DNA from: Litoreibacter arenae DSM 19593
Lineage (GTDB): Bacteria > Pseudomonadota > Alphaproteobacteria > Rhodobacterales > Rhodobacteraceae
Direction of reading: 5' to 3'
DNA length: 64,000 bases
Assembly: GCF_000442275.2 (NCBI RefSeq)
Contig: NZ_KE557306.1
Coordinates: 505,342-569,341, forward strand
Positions 27,480 to 35,898 of the stretch are shown piece by piece (position 1 is the first letter of the stretch; the number at the start of each line of letters is the position of its first letter). A model generated the notes under the pieces. The model saw only the letters and a list, made by a program, of their open reading frames with translations, did not search any database and was not told the DNA's origin. Position numbers and translations under genes: made by a program.

Positions 27480-28223
27480 ATGGCGCGGCGTCTCCCGTCG
27501 CGCTTGCTGCCCCGTCTCGTGCGCCGCGCGTGGCTGGCCGCGTGCCTTGTTGTAAGCGGGGCTGCCGCGGCTGAGACAATAGTCGAGGCGCGCTACGCCG
27601 AGCCCACCACGCGCTACGCCCATGGCATTCTTGGTGATGCAATTGAGTGGGGCGCGCTAGAGCTGGTGATCGAGGACGCGGCGAACAGAACCACGCTGAA
27701 AATCCGTCTGCCGAAGGATCGCGTGTTTGAAGACGTGGCCCCGCGACTTGCCGATGTCGACGGCGACGGCTTCCCCGAAGTGGTGGTGGTGGAGACGCAG
27801 ATCGACACCGGCGCGCAGTTGGCGATCTACGATGAGACCGGCAAGATTGCCGCCACGCCCCATATCGGCCGCGCGAACCGCTGGCTCGCGCCTGTCGGAG
27901 TGGCCGATCTGGACGGCGACGGCTTTGTCGAGCTGGCTTATATCGACCGCCCGCATCTGGCGAAAACCTTGCGCATCTGGCGCTTCCGCGATGGCGCTCT
28001 GATGCATGTCGCCGACCAGCCCGGCCTGACCAACCATCGCATCGGAGAGCGTGACATCGGCGGCGGCCTGCGCCTGTGCGACGACACGCCCGAAATGATC
28101 ACCGCCTCCGCCGACTGGACCCGCGTCATTGCCACGAGCTTCGACGGCACGGCCTTTACCGTTCGCGATCTGGGCCCACATAAAAGCCGCCAGTCTCTGA
28201 ATGCCGCACTGTCGTGTAACTAA
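27480..28223 (+). CDS. Exported FG-GAP/VCBS-like repeat protein
   Basis: 247 residues with an N-terminal signal peptide after a basic stretch (cleavage about AAA-ET). Two calcium-binding-like FG-GAP/VCBS repeats are visible: LADVDGDGFPEVVVVE and VADLDGDGFVELAYID, as in integrin-alpha-like beta-propellers, but only a few blades fit in this length. Probably a periplasmic or surface protein. The ATG follows the ferredoxin stop by 3 bp, though no functional connection is obvious. Two cysteines near the C-terminus (LRLCDD and ALSCN) could form a disulfide. Confidence 0.72.
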   Translation: MARRLPSRLLPRLVRRAWLAACLVVSGAAAAETIVEARYAEPTTRYAHGILGDAIEWGALELVIEDAANRTTLKIRLPKDRVFEDVAPRLADVDGDGFPEVVVVETQIDTGAQLAIYDETGKIAATPHIGRANRWLAPVGVADLDGDGFVELAYIDRPHLAKTLRIWRFRDGALMHVADQPGLTNHRIGERDIGGGLRLCDDTPEMITASADWTRVIATSFDGTAFTVRDLGPHKSRQSLNAALSCN

Positions 28224-28231
28224 GCTTGCGC

Positions 28232-28282
28232 TTCATCTTGGCAAAAATATTCCGGGGGGCCGCAGGCGGGGGCAGAGCCCCC
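28232..28282 (+). repeat. Post-stop intergenic repeat, copy C, with terminator-like hairpin
   Basis: Nine bases after the preceding stop, the 22-base core (CATCTTGGCAAAAATATT flanked by TT and CC) occurs exactly as in copies A and B. Here it lacks the upstream CATTAAGG part and is followed by GGGGGC-AGA-GCCCCC (28268-28282), a 6-bp hairpin. Sense orientation downstream of a gene again. Likely linked with transcript 3' ends. Confidence 0.75.
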
Positions 28283-28294
28283 TCCACCACACGC

Positions 28295-29557
28295 CTAAAG
28301 CGCGCGCCAGCCAATATCGGTGCGATAAAACCCGTCCGGCCAGTCGATCCGTTCCACCATTGCATAGGCCCGCTCCCGCGCGTCCTTCAGGGACGCGCCC
28401 CGGGCCGTCACGTTGAGCACCCGTCCGCCCGCGGCCGTAACCTGACCGCCGCTGAGCTTCGTTCCCGCATGAAACACCATGTTGGCGCTGTCCTCGGGCA
28501 GATCATCCAGCCCGCCGATGACGGAGCCTTTCCCATACGCCCCCGGATAGCCCTTTGTCGCCAGCACCACCGTGATCGCATGATCGTCGGCCCAGTTGAC
28601 CCGCGTCTGGTCAAGACGCCCCTCGGCGCAGGCCAGCATCAGGTCCAGCGCCTGCGCGCCAAGACGCATCATCAGCACCTGACATTCCGGATCACCGAAG
28701 CGCACATTGTATTCCACCAGCCGTGGCTGGCCATCCTTGATCATCAGGCCGACATAGAGAACGCCCTGATAGGGGGTGCCGCGTTTCGCCATCTCGTCAA
28801 TCGTCGGCTGTACGATTTCGGCGACCGCCTTGGCGGCAATCTCGTCGGTCAGCACCGGAGCAGGGGAATACGCCCCCATGCCGCCGGTGTTCGGGCCCTC
28901 GTCACCGTCAAAGGCGCGTTTGTGGTCCTGCGCGGTACCGATAGGCAGCACGGTCTTGCCGTCTGACAGCAGGAAGTAGGAGGCCTCTTCGCCCTCCATG
29001 AATTCCTCGACCACCACCTCGGCGCCCGCCGCGCCGAAAGCGCCGCCCAGCATGTCGTCCAAGGCCGCATACGCCTCGGGAAGATCCATCGCTACTACAA
29101 CGCCCTTACCTGCGGCCAGCCCGTCGGCTTTGATCACAATTGGCGCACCTTGGGCTGCGACATAGGCTTTTGCGGCCTCCAGATCGGTGAAATGGGCGTA
29201 GCCCGCGGTCGGCGCGCCTGCCGCATCGCAAATTTCCTTGGTAAAGCTCTTGGAGGCCTCCAGCCGCGCCGCCGCAGCTGTGGGGCCGAAGCATAACAAA
29301 CCAGCATCCTGCAGCGCGTCTGCAACCCCTGCGGCCAGCGGGTCTTCTGGGCCGACGATGACGAAATCAATCGAATGGTTCTGGGCGAAATCCACCACCG
29401 CGTCGGGGTTCATCAGGTCAAGCGTCGCACATTCCGCGATGGCTGCGATCCCGGCATTTCCCGGAGCCACGATCAGCCGGTCGCATTTGGGGTTCTGCAT
29501 CACGGCCCACGCCAAAGAATGCTCGCGCCCGCCGCTTCCAAGGATCAATATGTTCAT
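28295..29557 (-). CDS. purD: Phosphoribosylamine-glycine ligase
   Basis: A 420-residue ATP-grasp enzyme making glycinamide ribonucleotide from phosphoribosylamine, glycine and ATP in purine synthesis. MNILILGSGGREHSLAWAV is the classical N-terminus; ADGLAAGKGVVVA is the ATP-grasp lid, and GPNTGGMGAYSPAPV and VEYNVRFGDPECQ are signature segments. Stand-alone, divergent from xseA with 64 bp between starts, as often seen in Rhodobacterales. Confidence 0.97.
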   Translation of the reverse strand: MNILILGSGGREHSLAWAVMQNPKCDRLIVAPGNAGIAAIAECATLDLMNPDAVVDFAQNHSIDFVIVGPEDPLAAGVADALQDAGLLCFGPTAAAARLEASKSFTKEICDAAGAPTAGYAHFTDLEAAKAYVAAQGAPIVIKADGLAAGKGVVVAMDLPEAYAALDDMLGGAFGAAGAEVVVEEFMEGEEASYFLLSDGKTVLPIGTAQDHKRAFDGDEGPNTGGMGAYSPAPVLTDEIAAKAVAEIVQPTIDEMAKRGTPYQGVLYVGLMIKDGQPRLVEYNVRFGDPECQVLMMRLGAQALDLMLACAEGRLDQTRVNWADDHAITVVLATKGYPGAYGKGSVIGGLDDLPEDSANMVFHAGTKLSGGQVTAAGGRVLNVTARGASLKDARERAYAMVERIDWPDGFYRTDIGWRAL

Positions 29558-29621
29558 CGCTGCTTTCCCTCCGGTTTGGGGCGTTCTAAGCTGGGCGGGC
29601 AGGCATCACAAGAGCGACGAC

Positions 29622-31172
29622 ATGGACCTTCTGGAAGACGATCAACCGGGGCGCAACGAGCCGGAATACACGGTCTCGGAAATTTCCGGCGCGGTGAAAC
29701 GCACCATCGAGGGCGAGTTCGGCCGCGTGCGCATCAAGGGCGAGGTCGGTCGGGTGATGATCGCGCGCTCGGGCCATGTCTATCTGGACCTGAAAGACGA
29801 CCGCGCGGTGCTGGCTTCGATCATCTGGAAAGGGCAGGCGGCCAAATTGGCGGTGCAGCCCGAAGAAGGGATGGAGGTCGTGGCCATCGGCAAGCTGACC
29901 ACCTTCCCGGGCCAGTCGAAATACCAGATGGTCATCGAGGATATCCGCCCTGCGGGTGTCGGCGCGCTTATGGCGATGCTGGAGAAGCGCAAGAAGGCGC
30001 TGGAGGCCGAGGGTCTGTTCGACCCCGCCCGCAAGAAACCCATTCCCTACCTGCCGGAGATCATCGGCGTGGTGACCTCGCCGCAAGGAGCGGTAATCCG
30101 CGACATCCTGCACCGCCTGCGCGATCGCTTCCCGCGCAAGGTGCTGATCTGGCCCGTCGCGGTGCAGGGCGAGGGCTGCGCGCCGCAGGTGACGGCGGCC
30201 ATCGAAGGGTTCAACGCAATGACGCCAGGCGGTGCCTTGCCGCGCCCCGACCTGATCATCGTCGCCCGCGGCGGCGGCTCCATCGAAGACCTGTGGGGTT
30301 TCAACGAGGAAAGCGTCGCCCGCGCGGCGGCGGCGTCGGATATACCGCTGATCTCGGCGGTGGGCCACGAGACCGACACGACCCTTATCGACTACGTCTC
30401 CGACATACGCGCACCGACGCCGACCGCCGCCGCCGAGATTGCCGTGCCGGTGCGGCTGGATCTGCTGGCAGGCGTCGACAGCTACGGCGCACGCATGGCG
30501 CAGGCGCTCAGCGGCGCGGTCAGCGCCCGCAAGCAACGGCTGGCGGACCTGTCGCGCGCCTTGCCACGGGCGGGCGAGCTGACACAGATCGCGCGGCAGC
30601 GCTACGACATCGCGGGCAGTCGGCTCGATACCTCTTTGAAGGCCGGGACAGCTGCCAAGCGGCTGGCCTTCGAGAAGGCGGCCGCGCCCTTGCGCCCGTC
30701 GATACTGGCGCGGCAGGGCGACCGGATGCAGGCGCGGCTGGACCAGATCGCGGGGCGTCTCGATATCGCGCTGGACCGCAGGGCGGAACGCTCCCGCGCG
30801 AAGTTCGACCGCATCGCGGCAGGGCTTACGACCAAGGGCATCGCCCGTAACCTTTCATCTGAACGCGACCGCCTGAGTCGCACGACCCGCGCCGCATCCC
30901 AGGTGGCGGGTGCTCAGGTGAGGGCATGGCGCGACCATCTCGAAAAGCTCGACCGCTTGCGCGAAACGCTGGGCTACCAAGCCACGCTGGAGCGCGGCTA
31001 CGCCGTCGTGTGGGATGGCGACACCGTCGTTACCGACAGCAAGGCGGCAAAGAAGGCCACGATGCTGGAGGTGCAATTCAAGGATGCTCGCATCCCTGTG
31101 GGCGCCGCGGCCAAAGCCGCACCAAAACCAAAGCCCCCGAAATCCGGCCAACCGAGCCTGTTCGACGACTGA
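29622..31172 (+). CDS. xseA: Exodeoxyribonuclease VII large subunit
   Basis: 516 residues. The N-terminal OB-fold (EYTVSEISGAVKRTIEGEFG, then RVRIKGEVG) binds single-stranded DNA; the catalytic domain carries PARKKPIPYLPEIIGVVTS, RGGGSIEDLWGFNEE and ISAVGHETDTTLIDYVSDIR; a long basic coiled-coil region follows. With XseB it degrades single-stranded DNA. The ATG at 29622 matches the family start; the open frame reaches further upstream through purD antisense. No xseB seen in the window. Confidence 0.95.
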   Translation: MDLLEDDQPGRNEPEYTVSEISGAVKRTIEGEFGRVRIKGEVGRVMIARSGHVYLDLKDDRAVLASIIWKGQAAKLAVQPEEGMEVVAIGKLTTFPGQSKYQMVIEDIRPAGVGALMAMLEKRKKALEAEGLFDPARKKPIPYLPEIIGVVTSPQGAVIRDILHRLRDRFPRKVLIWPVAVQGEGCAPQVTAAIEGFNAMTPGGALPRPDLIIVARGGGSIEDLWGFNEESVARAAAASDIPLISAVGHETDTTLIDYVSDIRAPTPTAAAEIAVPVRLDLLAGVDSYGARMAQALSGAVSARKQRLADLSRALPRAGELTQIARQRYDIAGSRLDTSLKAGTAAKRLAFEKAAAPLRPSILARQGDRMQARLDQIAGRLDIALDRRAERSRAKFDRIAAGLTTKGIARNLSSERDRLSRTTRAASQVAGAQVRAWRDHLEKLDRLRETLGYQATLERGYAVVWDGDTVVTDSKAAKKATMLEVQFKDARIPVGAAAKAAPKPKPPKSGQPSLFDD

Positions 31173-31183
31173 CCCCCATCATT

Positions 31184-31252
31184 GCTTCAAAAATACCTCG
31201 GGGTGTGGGGCAGCGCCCCACTAGAGTCGGGGGTGCGGGGGCTGGCCCCCGC
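31184..31252 (+). terminator. A-rich stretch plus two hairpins after xseA
   Basis: Twelve bases past the xseA stop lies TGCTTCAAAAATACCT, a relative of the post-stop core, followed by GTGGGGC-AGC-GCCCCAC (31205-31221) and GCGGGGG-CTGG-CCCCCGC (31235-31252). Two perfect 7-bp stems without T-runs; probably the end of the xseA transcript and of the convergent small gene. Confidence 0.6.
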
Positions 31253-31280
31253 TCTGGCGACTGCCGCAGGCAGGCGCAAC

Positions 31281-31682
31281 TCAAGGCCTGTAACTGACCC
31301 CTACATCCGGCCCCGGGCAGACCAGCGGCTCGGGGCTTTTGCCGACCACCACCAGATCGTCCGCCGGATCGTCGCCCACAACCCGCGCAGTTTGGCGGGT
31401 GCCGTCATCGAAGAAATACCAGCACAGCGCATCGGGCTGGTCGTCGTAGAGAAAGCAGATCTCGTCGCGTTCGCCGAACCAGATGCCGCGCTGGCAGGTG
31501 CCGTCCAGAAAGCTCCAGATAACCCGCCTGTCGCTCAGATATTGCTCGGCCCCGTAAGGTGCGCCGTGGCGGTTGAAAAACACGGTAGTATCCTTGGTGA
31601 ATGCGTCGAACTGCGCCGCGGACATCTTGGTCTCGGCCCCGGCAGGCAGGGCGAGCAGCGCGAGAAAGGCAAACCATTTCAT
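31281..31682 (-). CDS. Small exported protein, unknown
   Basis: 133 residues from the ATG at 31682. Signal peptide MKWFAFLALLALPAGA then ETKMSAAQFD. The mature part has several aromatics and four Cys-bearing positions (DGTCQRGIWFGERDEICFLY, DALCWYFFDDGT, LVCPGPD) that could form two disulfides. I do not recognise a named family, though similar small periplasmic proteins are common in this order. Downstream of the AlkB-like gene by 31 bp, so possibly co-transcribed. Confidence 0.68.
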   Translation of the reverse strand: MKWFAFLALLALPAGAETKMSAAQFDAFTKDTTVFFNRHGAPYGAEQYLSDRRVIWSFLDGTCQRGIWFGERDEICFLYDDQPDALCWYFFDDGTRQTARVVGDDPADDLVVVGKSPEPLVCPGPDVGVSYRP

Positions 31683-31713
31683 CCGACTACGATGAGGGCA
31701 GCGCGGTCTTGCG

Positions 31714-32757
31714 TCAAGCGTTTCGCCACGCCTGGGCATGAGGGTTCATCACTTTCTTCCACAGCTTCGGCCACAGCGCGATGCAGGCCATGACCGGAAG
31801 CGCGTGGGGCAGCATCGGGGCCTCGCCCCGGGCGGGGATCTCCAGCGCGGTGTAGGGTTTCGCGGGGTGCGCGTGATGGTCGGAATGGCGCGGCGCGTTC
31901 AGCATCCACAGCGAGGACAGCCAGTGCGGGGCGTTCCATGAATGGCGGGCGTCTACCGGCTCGAAGCTGCCATCGCCGCGGCGGGAGCGCTCCAGCCCGT
32001 AATGCTGCACGTAGTCCGACAGCAGCAGTTGCGTTTGCGCGAACCCCGCCAGCGCCAGATGCACCAGAACCCCGCGCCAGCCCGCGATCAGGAACGACAG
32101 CAGCAGCATCAGCCCCGCGCCGCCCACATAGAGCAGATAGGGATTGCGCCGGTCCCAGCGGCCCGCGCTGATCTGGTCCAGACGCTTGCGCTCGGCGCGC
32201 AGGCCCGCCTTGAAGCTGCCGACCCAGGCGCGGCGGGCGAAGCGGTAGAAGCTTTCGTTCATACGGGACGTGTTCGGATCGTTTGGCGTGCCGACATGGG
32301 TGTGGTGCACCAGCGGATGGGCCGAGACATGATGTCCGAACAGCAGCGAGATATAGACCCACTTGCCCGCCCACCTCAGTCCGCGGGTGCCGCGGTGGAT
32401 CAGCTCGTGGGCGTTGGAATTGCTGACCTGCCCCATGAACAGGCCCGTGGCGGCAAACAGGGCCAGCCCGTTGACCGATAGCAGCCCCGTGCCCTTGCCG
32501 GACAGCGACCAGATCATGAGGAACAGCAAAACGAAATGCGCACCCACAAGGATCAGCGACAGCAGATCGGCCTCCTCGTCTTCGGCGGCTTCGCCGTCGC
32601 GGGTCAGGGCGGGGATGAACTCGTCCACGCCTGCGACGAACAAGGTGATATAGAGCAGCGCCACATAGCTTGCCCAGCCGCCGAACAGCGCACCTGCCAC
32701 CAGAAACGGCAGCGGAAACAATGTGGCCAGCGTGAAGGCCAGAAACGAGCGTGGCAT
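31714..32757 (-). CDS. alkB: AlkB-type membrane fatty acid/alkane monooxygenase
   Basis: 347 residues from the ATG at 32757. Multiple membrane helices and the three histidine boxes of the membrane di-iron hydroxylases: HELIHRG (117-123), HVSAHPLVHHTHVG (143-156) and RHSDHHAHP in the C-terminal third, with NAHELIH-type context characteristic of AlkB. It would hydroxylate terminal carbons of alkanes or related hydrophobic molecules, needing rubredoxin and reductase; neither is in the window. Somewhat shorter than Pseudomonas AlkB (about 400). Substrate not determinable; it could be a xylene monooxygenase-like relative. Confidence 0.88.
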   Translation of the reverse strand: MPRSFLAFTLATLFPLPFLVAGALFGGWASYVALLYITLFVAGVDEFIPALTRDGEAAEDEEADLLSLILVGAHFVLLFLMIWSLSGKGTGLLSVNGLALFAATGLFMGQVSNSNAHELIHRGTRGLRWAGKWVYISLLFGHHVSAHPLVHHTHVGTPNDPNTSRMNESFYRFARRAWVGSFKAGLRAERKRLDQISAGRWDRRNPYLLYVGGAGLMLLLSFLIAGWRGVLVHLALAGFAQTQLLLSDYVQHYGLERSRRGDGSFEPVDARHSWNAPHWLSSLWMLNAPRHSDHHAHPAKPYTALEIPARGEAPMLPHALPVMACIALWPKLWKKVMNPHAQAWRNA

Positions 32758-32942
32758 TAGGCAATTGGTCCCTGATTTGGCGCGAGTTATACCGCTAAAT
32801 AACAGGAATGTGCCCAAATCATGGAAATTCTCCGCAGATTTGCGACCAAGGCTGCGCGGACATGCATCCGGAGGTCGTTTTTGCCTATCCGCTTTGGGTG
32901 CTCCCGACATAGGTTTGCCGCAAGCAGGATCGGGAGAGCATC

Positions 32943-34628
32943 ATGGCGCTGGATGAACGCAAGGGCGTGTGGAAATCGGGCAAGGGGCGGGGGCGCAAGT
33001 TCACCAAGGGCCGTCAGTATGACGACGCCGCTCTGGCCGAGGTGCAGGCGCTGCTGGGCGACCGCCCGCGCCGCCGCGACCTGCTGATCGAATTCCTGCA
33101 CCTCGTTCAGGACAAGCACGGTCATCTGTCCGCCGCGCATCTGCGCGCGCTGGCCGAGGAGATGCGCCTGTCGCAGGCAGAGGTCTACGAAGTCGCCACG
33201 TTCTACGCCCATTTCGATGTGGTGAAGGAAGGCGAAACCCCGCCACCCGCGCTGACGATCCGTGTTTGCGACTCGCTGTCTTGCGAGTTGGCGGGCGCTC
33301 AGGCGCTCAAGGCCGCTCTGGAAGACGGGCTGGACCCGTCACAGGTGCGCGTGCTGCGCGCGCCTTGCATGGGCCGCTGCGACACCGCGCCGGTGCTGGA
33401 GCTGGGGCATAACCATGTGGACCACGCGACGGTCGAGAAGGTGGAAGCCGCGATTTCCGCAGGCAATACGCACGCGCATATTCCTGATTATGAAACTCTG
33501 AAAAGTTACCAAGAATCGGGCGGTTACGATGCGCTGTTGAAGTTGCGAGAAGGCGGCGACTGGGAGCAGGTGCAGGTGCAGGTCAAGGAAAGCGGGCTGC
33601 GTGGGCTGGGCGGCGCGGGCTTCCCGTCCGGCACCAAATGGGGCTTCGTGCGCGGCAATGCAGGCCCCCGCTATCTGGCCGTGAATGGCGACGAGGGCGA
33701 ACCCGGCACTTTCAAAGACCGCTACTATCTGGAGCGCACCCCGCATCTGTTCCTTGAAGGCATGTTGATCGCCGCTTGGGCCGTCGAGGCCGACCGCTGC
33801 TACATCTACATGCGCGACGAATATCCCGCCGTTCTGGAAATCCTGCGCCGCGAGATCACGGCGCTGGAGCAGGCGGGGCTGGTGCCGGAAGGCTATATCG
33901 ACCTGCGCCGCGGCGCAGGCGCCTATATCTGCGGCGAAGAAAGCGCGATGATCGAATCCATCGAAGGCAAGCGCGGCTTGCCGCGCCATCGGCCGCCATA
34001 CGTGGCCCAGGTGGGCCTGTTCGGGCAGCCGACGCTGGTGCACAACGTTGAAACCCTGCACTGGATCGCCCGCATCTGCCGCGAGGGGCCGGAGGTTTTG
34101 AACGCCACCGAAAAGAACGGGCGCACCGGCCTGCGCAGCTACTCCGTCTCCGGCCGCGTTGCCAAGCCGGGCGTGTATCTGCTGCCTGCGGGCTCGACCA
34201 TCACCGACATCATTGACGCGGCGGGCGGCATGGCGCAGGGCCATGTGTTCAAGGCCTACCAGCCGGGCGGGCCGTCCTCCGGCCTGCTGCCCGCCAGCAT
34301 CGACGACGTGCCGCTGGATTTCGACACGTTGCAACCCTTGGGCAGCTTCATCGGCTCGGCTGCGGTGGTGGTCTTGTCGGATCAGGACTCCGCCCGCGCG
34401 GCGGCGCTCAACATGCTGCGGTTTTTCGAGGACGAATCCTGCGGGCAATGCACCCCCTGCCGCGTCGGCTGCGAGAAGGCGGTGAAGCTGATGCAGGCCG
34501 ATACATGGGACCAGCCGCTGCTGGAGGAGCTGTGCACGGCCATGGCCGACGCGTCAATCTGCGGGTTGGGTCAAGCCGCGCCAAATCCAATCCGGCTGGT
34601 GATAAAGCACTTCAACGACGAGGTGTAA
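32943..34628 (+). CDS. Fused NuoE/NuoF-like NADH-dehydrogenase subunit, formate dehydrogenase FdsB type
   Basis: 561 residues. The N-terminal ~155 residues are NuoE/FdsG-like, with the [2Fe-2S] ligands C109, C114, C142 and C146 (VCDSLSCELA and PCMGRCDTAP). The rest is NuoF/FdsB: GLRGLGGAGFPSGTKWGF and NGDEGEPGTFKDRYYLER (FMN/NADH site) and ESCGQCTPCRVGCEK for a [4Fe-4S] cluster. This fusion is typical of the diaphorase part of soluble NAD-dependent formate dehydrogenase in Roseobacters. The usual catalytic alpha subunit does not follow; the next gene is a YhhN protein. A true complex I subunit is unlikely because of the fusion and the lack of nuo neighbours. Confidence 0.9.
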   Translation: MALDERKGVWKSGKGRGRKFTKGRQYDDAALAEVQALLGDRPRRRDLLIEFLHLVQDKHGHLSAAHLRALAEEMRLSQAEVYEVATFYAHFDVVKEGETPPPALTIRVCDSLSCELAGAQALKAALEDGLDPSQVRVLRAPCMGRCDTAPVLELGHNHVDHATVEKVEAAISAGNTHAHIPDYETLKSYQESGGYDALLKLREGGDWEQVQVQVKESGLRGLGGAGFPSGTKWGFVRGNAGPRYLAVNGDEGEPGTFKDRYYLERTPHLFLEGMLIAAWAVEADRCYIYMRDEYPAVLEILRREITALEQAGLVPEGYIDLRRGAGAYICGEESAMIESIEGKRGLPRHRPPYVAQVGLFGQPTLVHNVETLHWIARICREGPEVLNATEKNGRTGLRSYSVSGRVAKPGVYLLPAGSTITDIIDAAGGMAQGHVFKAYQPGGPSSGLLPASIDDVPLDFDTLQPLGSFIGSAAVVVLSDQDSARAAALNMLRFFEDESCGQCTPCRVGCEKAVKLMQADTWDQPLLEELCTAMADASICGLGQAAPNPIRLVIKHFNDEV

Positions 34629-34638
34629 GTCGCTGTTA

Positions 34639-35250
34639 TTGAATGTCTCTATTCTCTGCGCAGCGGTTTACGCGGCGCTGTTCTGCTACCGCGAGCCGCA
34701 TTGGGCCGGCGGTGTCACCAAGACTGCATCCACCGCCATTCTGGCGCTGATCGCCTTTGCATCGCTGAATTTCGGCCTGACATTGGCGCTTGCTTTCTCC
34801 GCGGCGGGCGACTTCGCCCTGTCGCGCAAGGGCGAGCGTTGGTTCATGGTCGGACTGACAGCCTTCGCGCTGGCCCATGCGGTCTATATCGCGCTGATGG
34901 CGGGCGCGGGAATGCCTCCGCTTGCCGCGATAATCACATTGGGCCTCCTGGCGCTTTCCAGCATGTGGTGGCTCTTGCCCTACACAGGCCCGCTCCGCTT
35001 GCCTGTGGCAATTTATGTCTTGCTCATAACGGCCATGGGGCTTGCGGCTTGGGGGCATGACGGCAACTGGCTGCTGCGCATGGGCGCCAGCCTGTTCATT
35101 GCCTCCGACGTCATTCTGGCGTGGCATCTGTTCCGCGCAAGAGCCCCCTCCGCCCCGCGTCAGATTGCGCTATGGGTGCTCTACTACACAGGGCAGGTCG
35201 CATTGATGGCCGCGCTTATAGGGCAACGGACCTTCCATCTGCCATCATGA
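34639..35250 (+). CDS. YhhN/TMEM86 family membrane protein (lysoplasmalogenase-like)
   Basis: 203 residues from a TTG start, with about seven or eight membrane helices. LALAFSAAGDFALSRKG carries the Asp-containing motif of the family, and LGLLALSSMWWLLPY and LFIASDVILAWHLF (second conserved Asp) follow, as in YhhN. By family, hydrolysis of lysoplasmalogens or a similar ether-lipid reaction, but no bacterial role is sure. It starts 10 bp after the FdsB-like gene and occupies the place where a formate dehydrogenase alpha gene would be expected. Confidence 0.82.
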   Translation: MNVSILCAAVYAALFCYREPHWAGGVTKTASTAILALIAFASLNFGLTLALAFSAAGDFALSRKGERWFMVGLTAFALAHAVYIALMAGAGMPPLAAIITLGLLALSSMWWLLPYTGPLRLPVAIYVLLITAMGLAAWGHDGNWLLRMGASLFIASDVILAWHLFRARAPSAPRQIALWVLYYTGQVALMAALIGQRTFHLPS

Positions 35251-35298
35251 AGGTTTAGGTGAGGCAGAGTCCCACCAATCAAGGCTTTGCAGACCCTC

Positions 35299-35898
35299 AT
35301 GTCGTTTTTCAACAAGCTCAAAAGCAAGCTGTTCAAATCATCCTCCAAACTGGAGGAAGGGCTGGATGCGATCGTCGAAGACGGCGGCGTAGAGGAAGAG
35401 CTTGCGGATGTGGAAGAAACGGTTGCAACCGCGCCGGATGTGGACCCTGCTCCAGAGCCAGAGCCAGAGCCAACCCGCGAACCTACGCCTGCGTCGCCAT
35501 CCCCCGTGGAGGTGCCGGAGCCGCGCCCCGTGGAGGTACCAAAGCCCGAGCAGGTCGAAGTACCACCCGCACCGCCCACAGAAGTGCCCGCACCGGACAT
35601 GTCGTTTTTCAACAAGCTCAAAAGCAAGCTGTTCAAATCATCCTCCAAACTGGAGGAAGGGCTGGATGCGATCGTCGAAGACGGCGGCGTAGAGGAAGAG
35701 CTTGCGGATGTGGAAGAAACGGTTGCAACCGCGCCGGATGTGGACCCTGCTCCAGAGCCAGAGCCAGAGCCAACCCGCGAACCTACGCCTGCGTCGCCAT
35801 CCCCCGTGGAGGTGCCGGAGCCGCGCCCCGTGGAGGTACCAAAGCCCGAGCAGGTCGAAGTACCACCCGCACCGCCCACAGAAGTGCCCGCACCGGAC
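35299..35898 (+). repeat. Perfect tandem duplication, 2 x 300 bp, in ftsY
   Basis: Bases 35299-35598 and 35599-35898 are identical at every position I compared line by line. The unit is exactly 100 codons so the frame is kept. Absence of any substitution, even at third positions, means a very recent event or an assembly/sequencing artefact. Confidence 0.97.
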
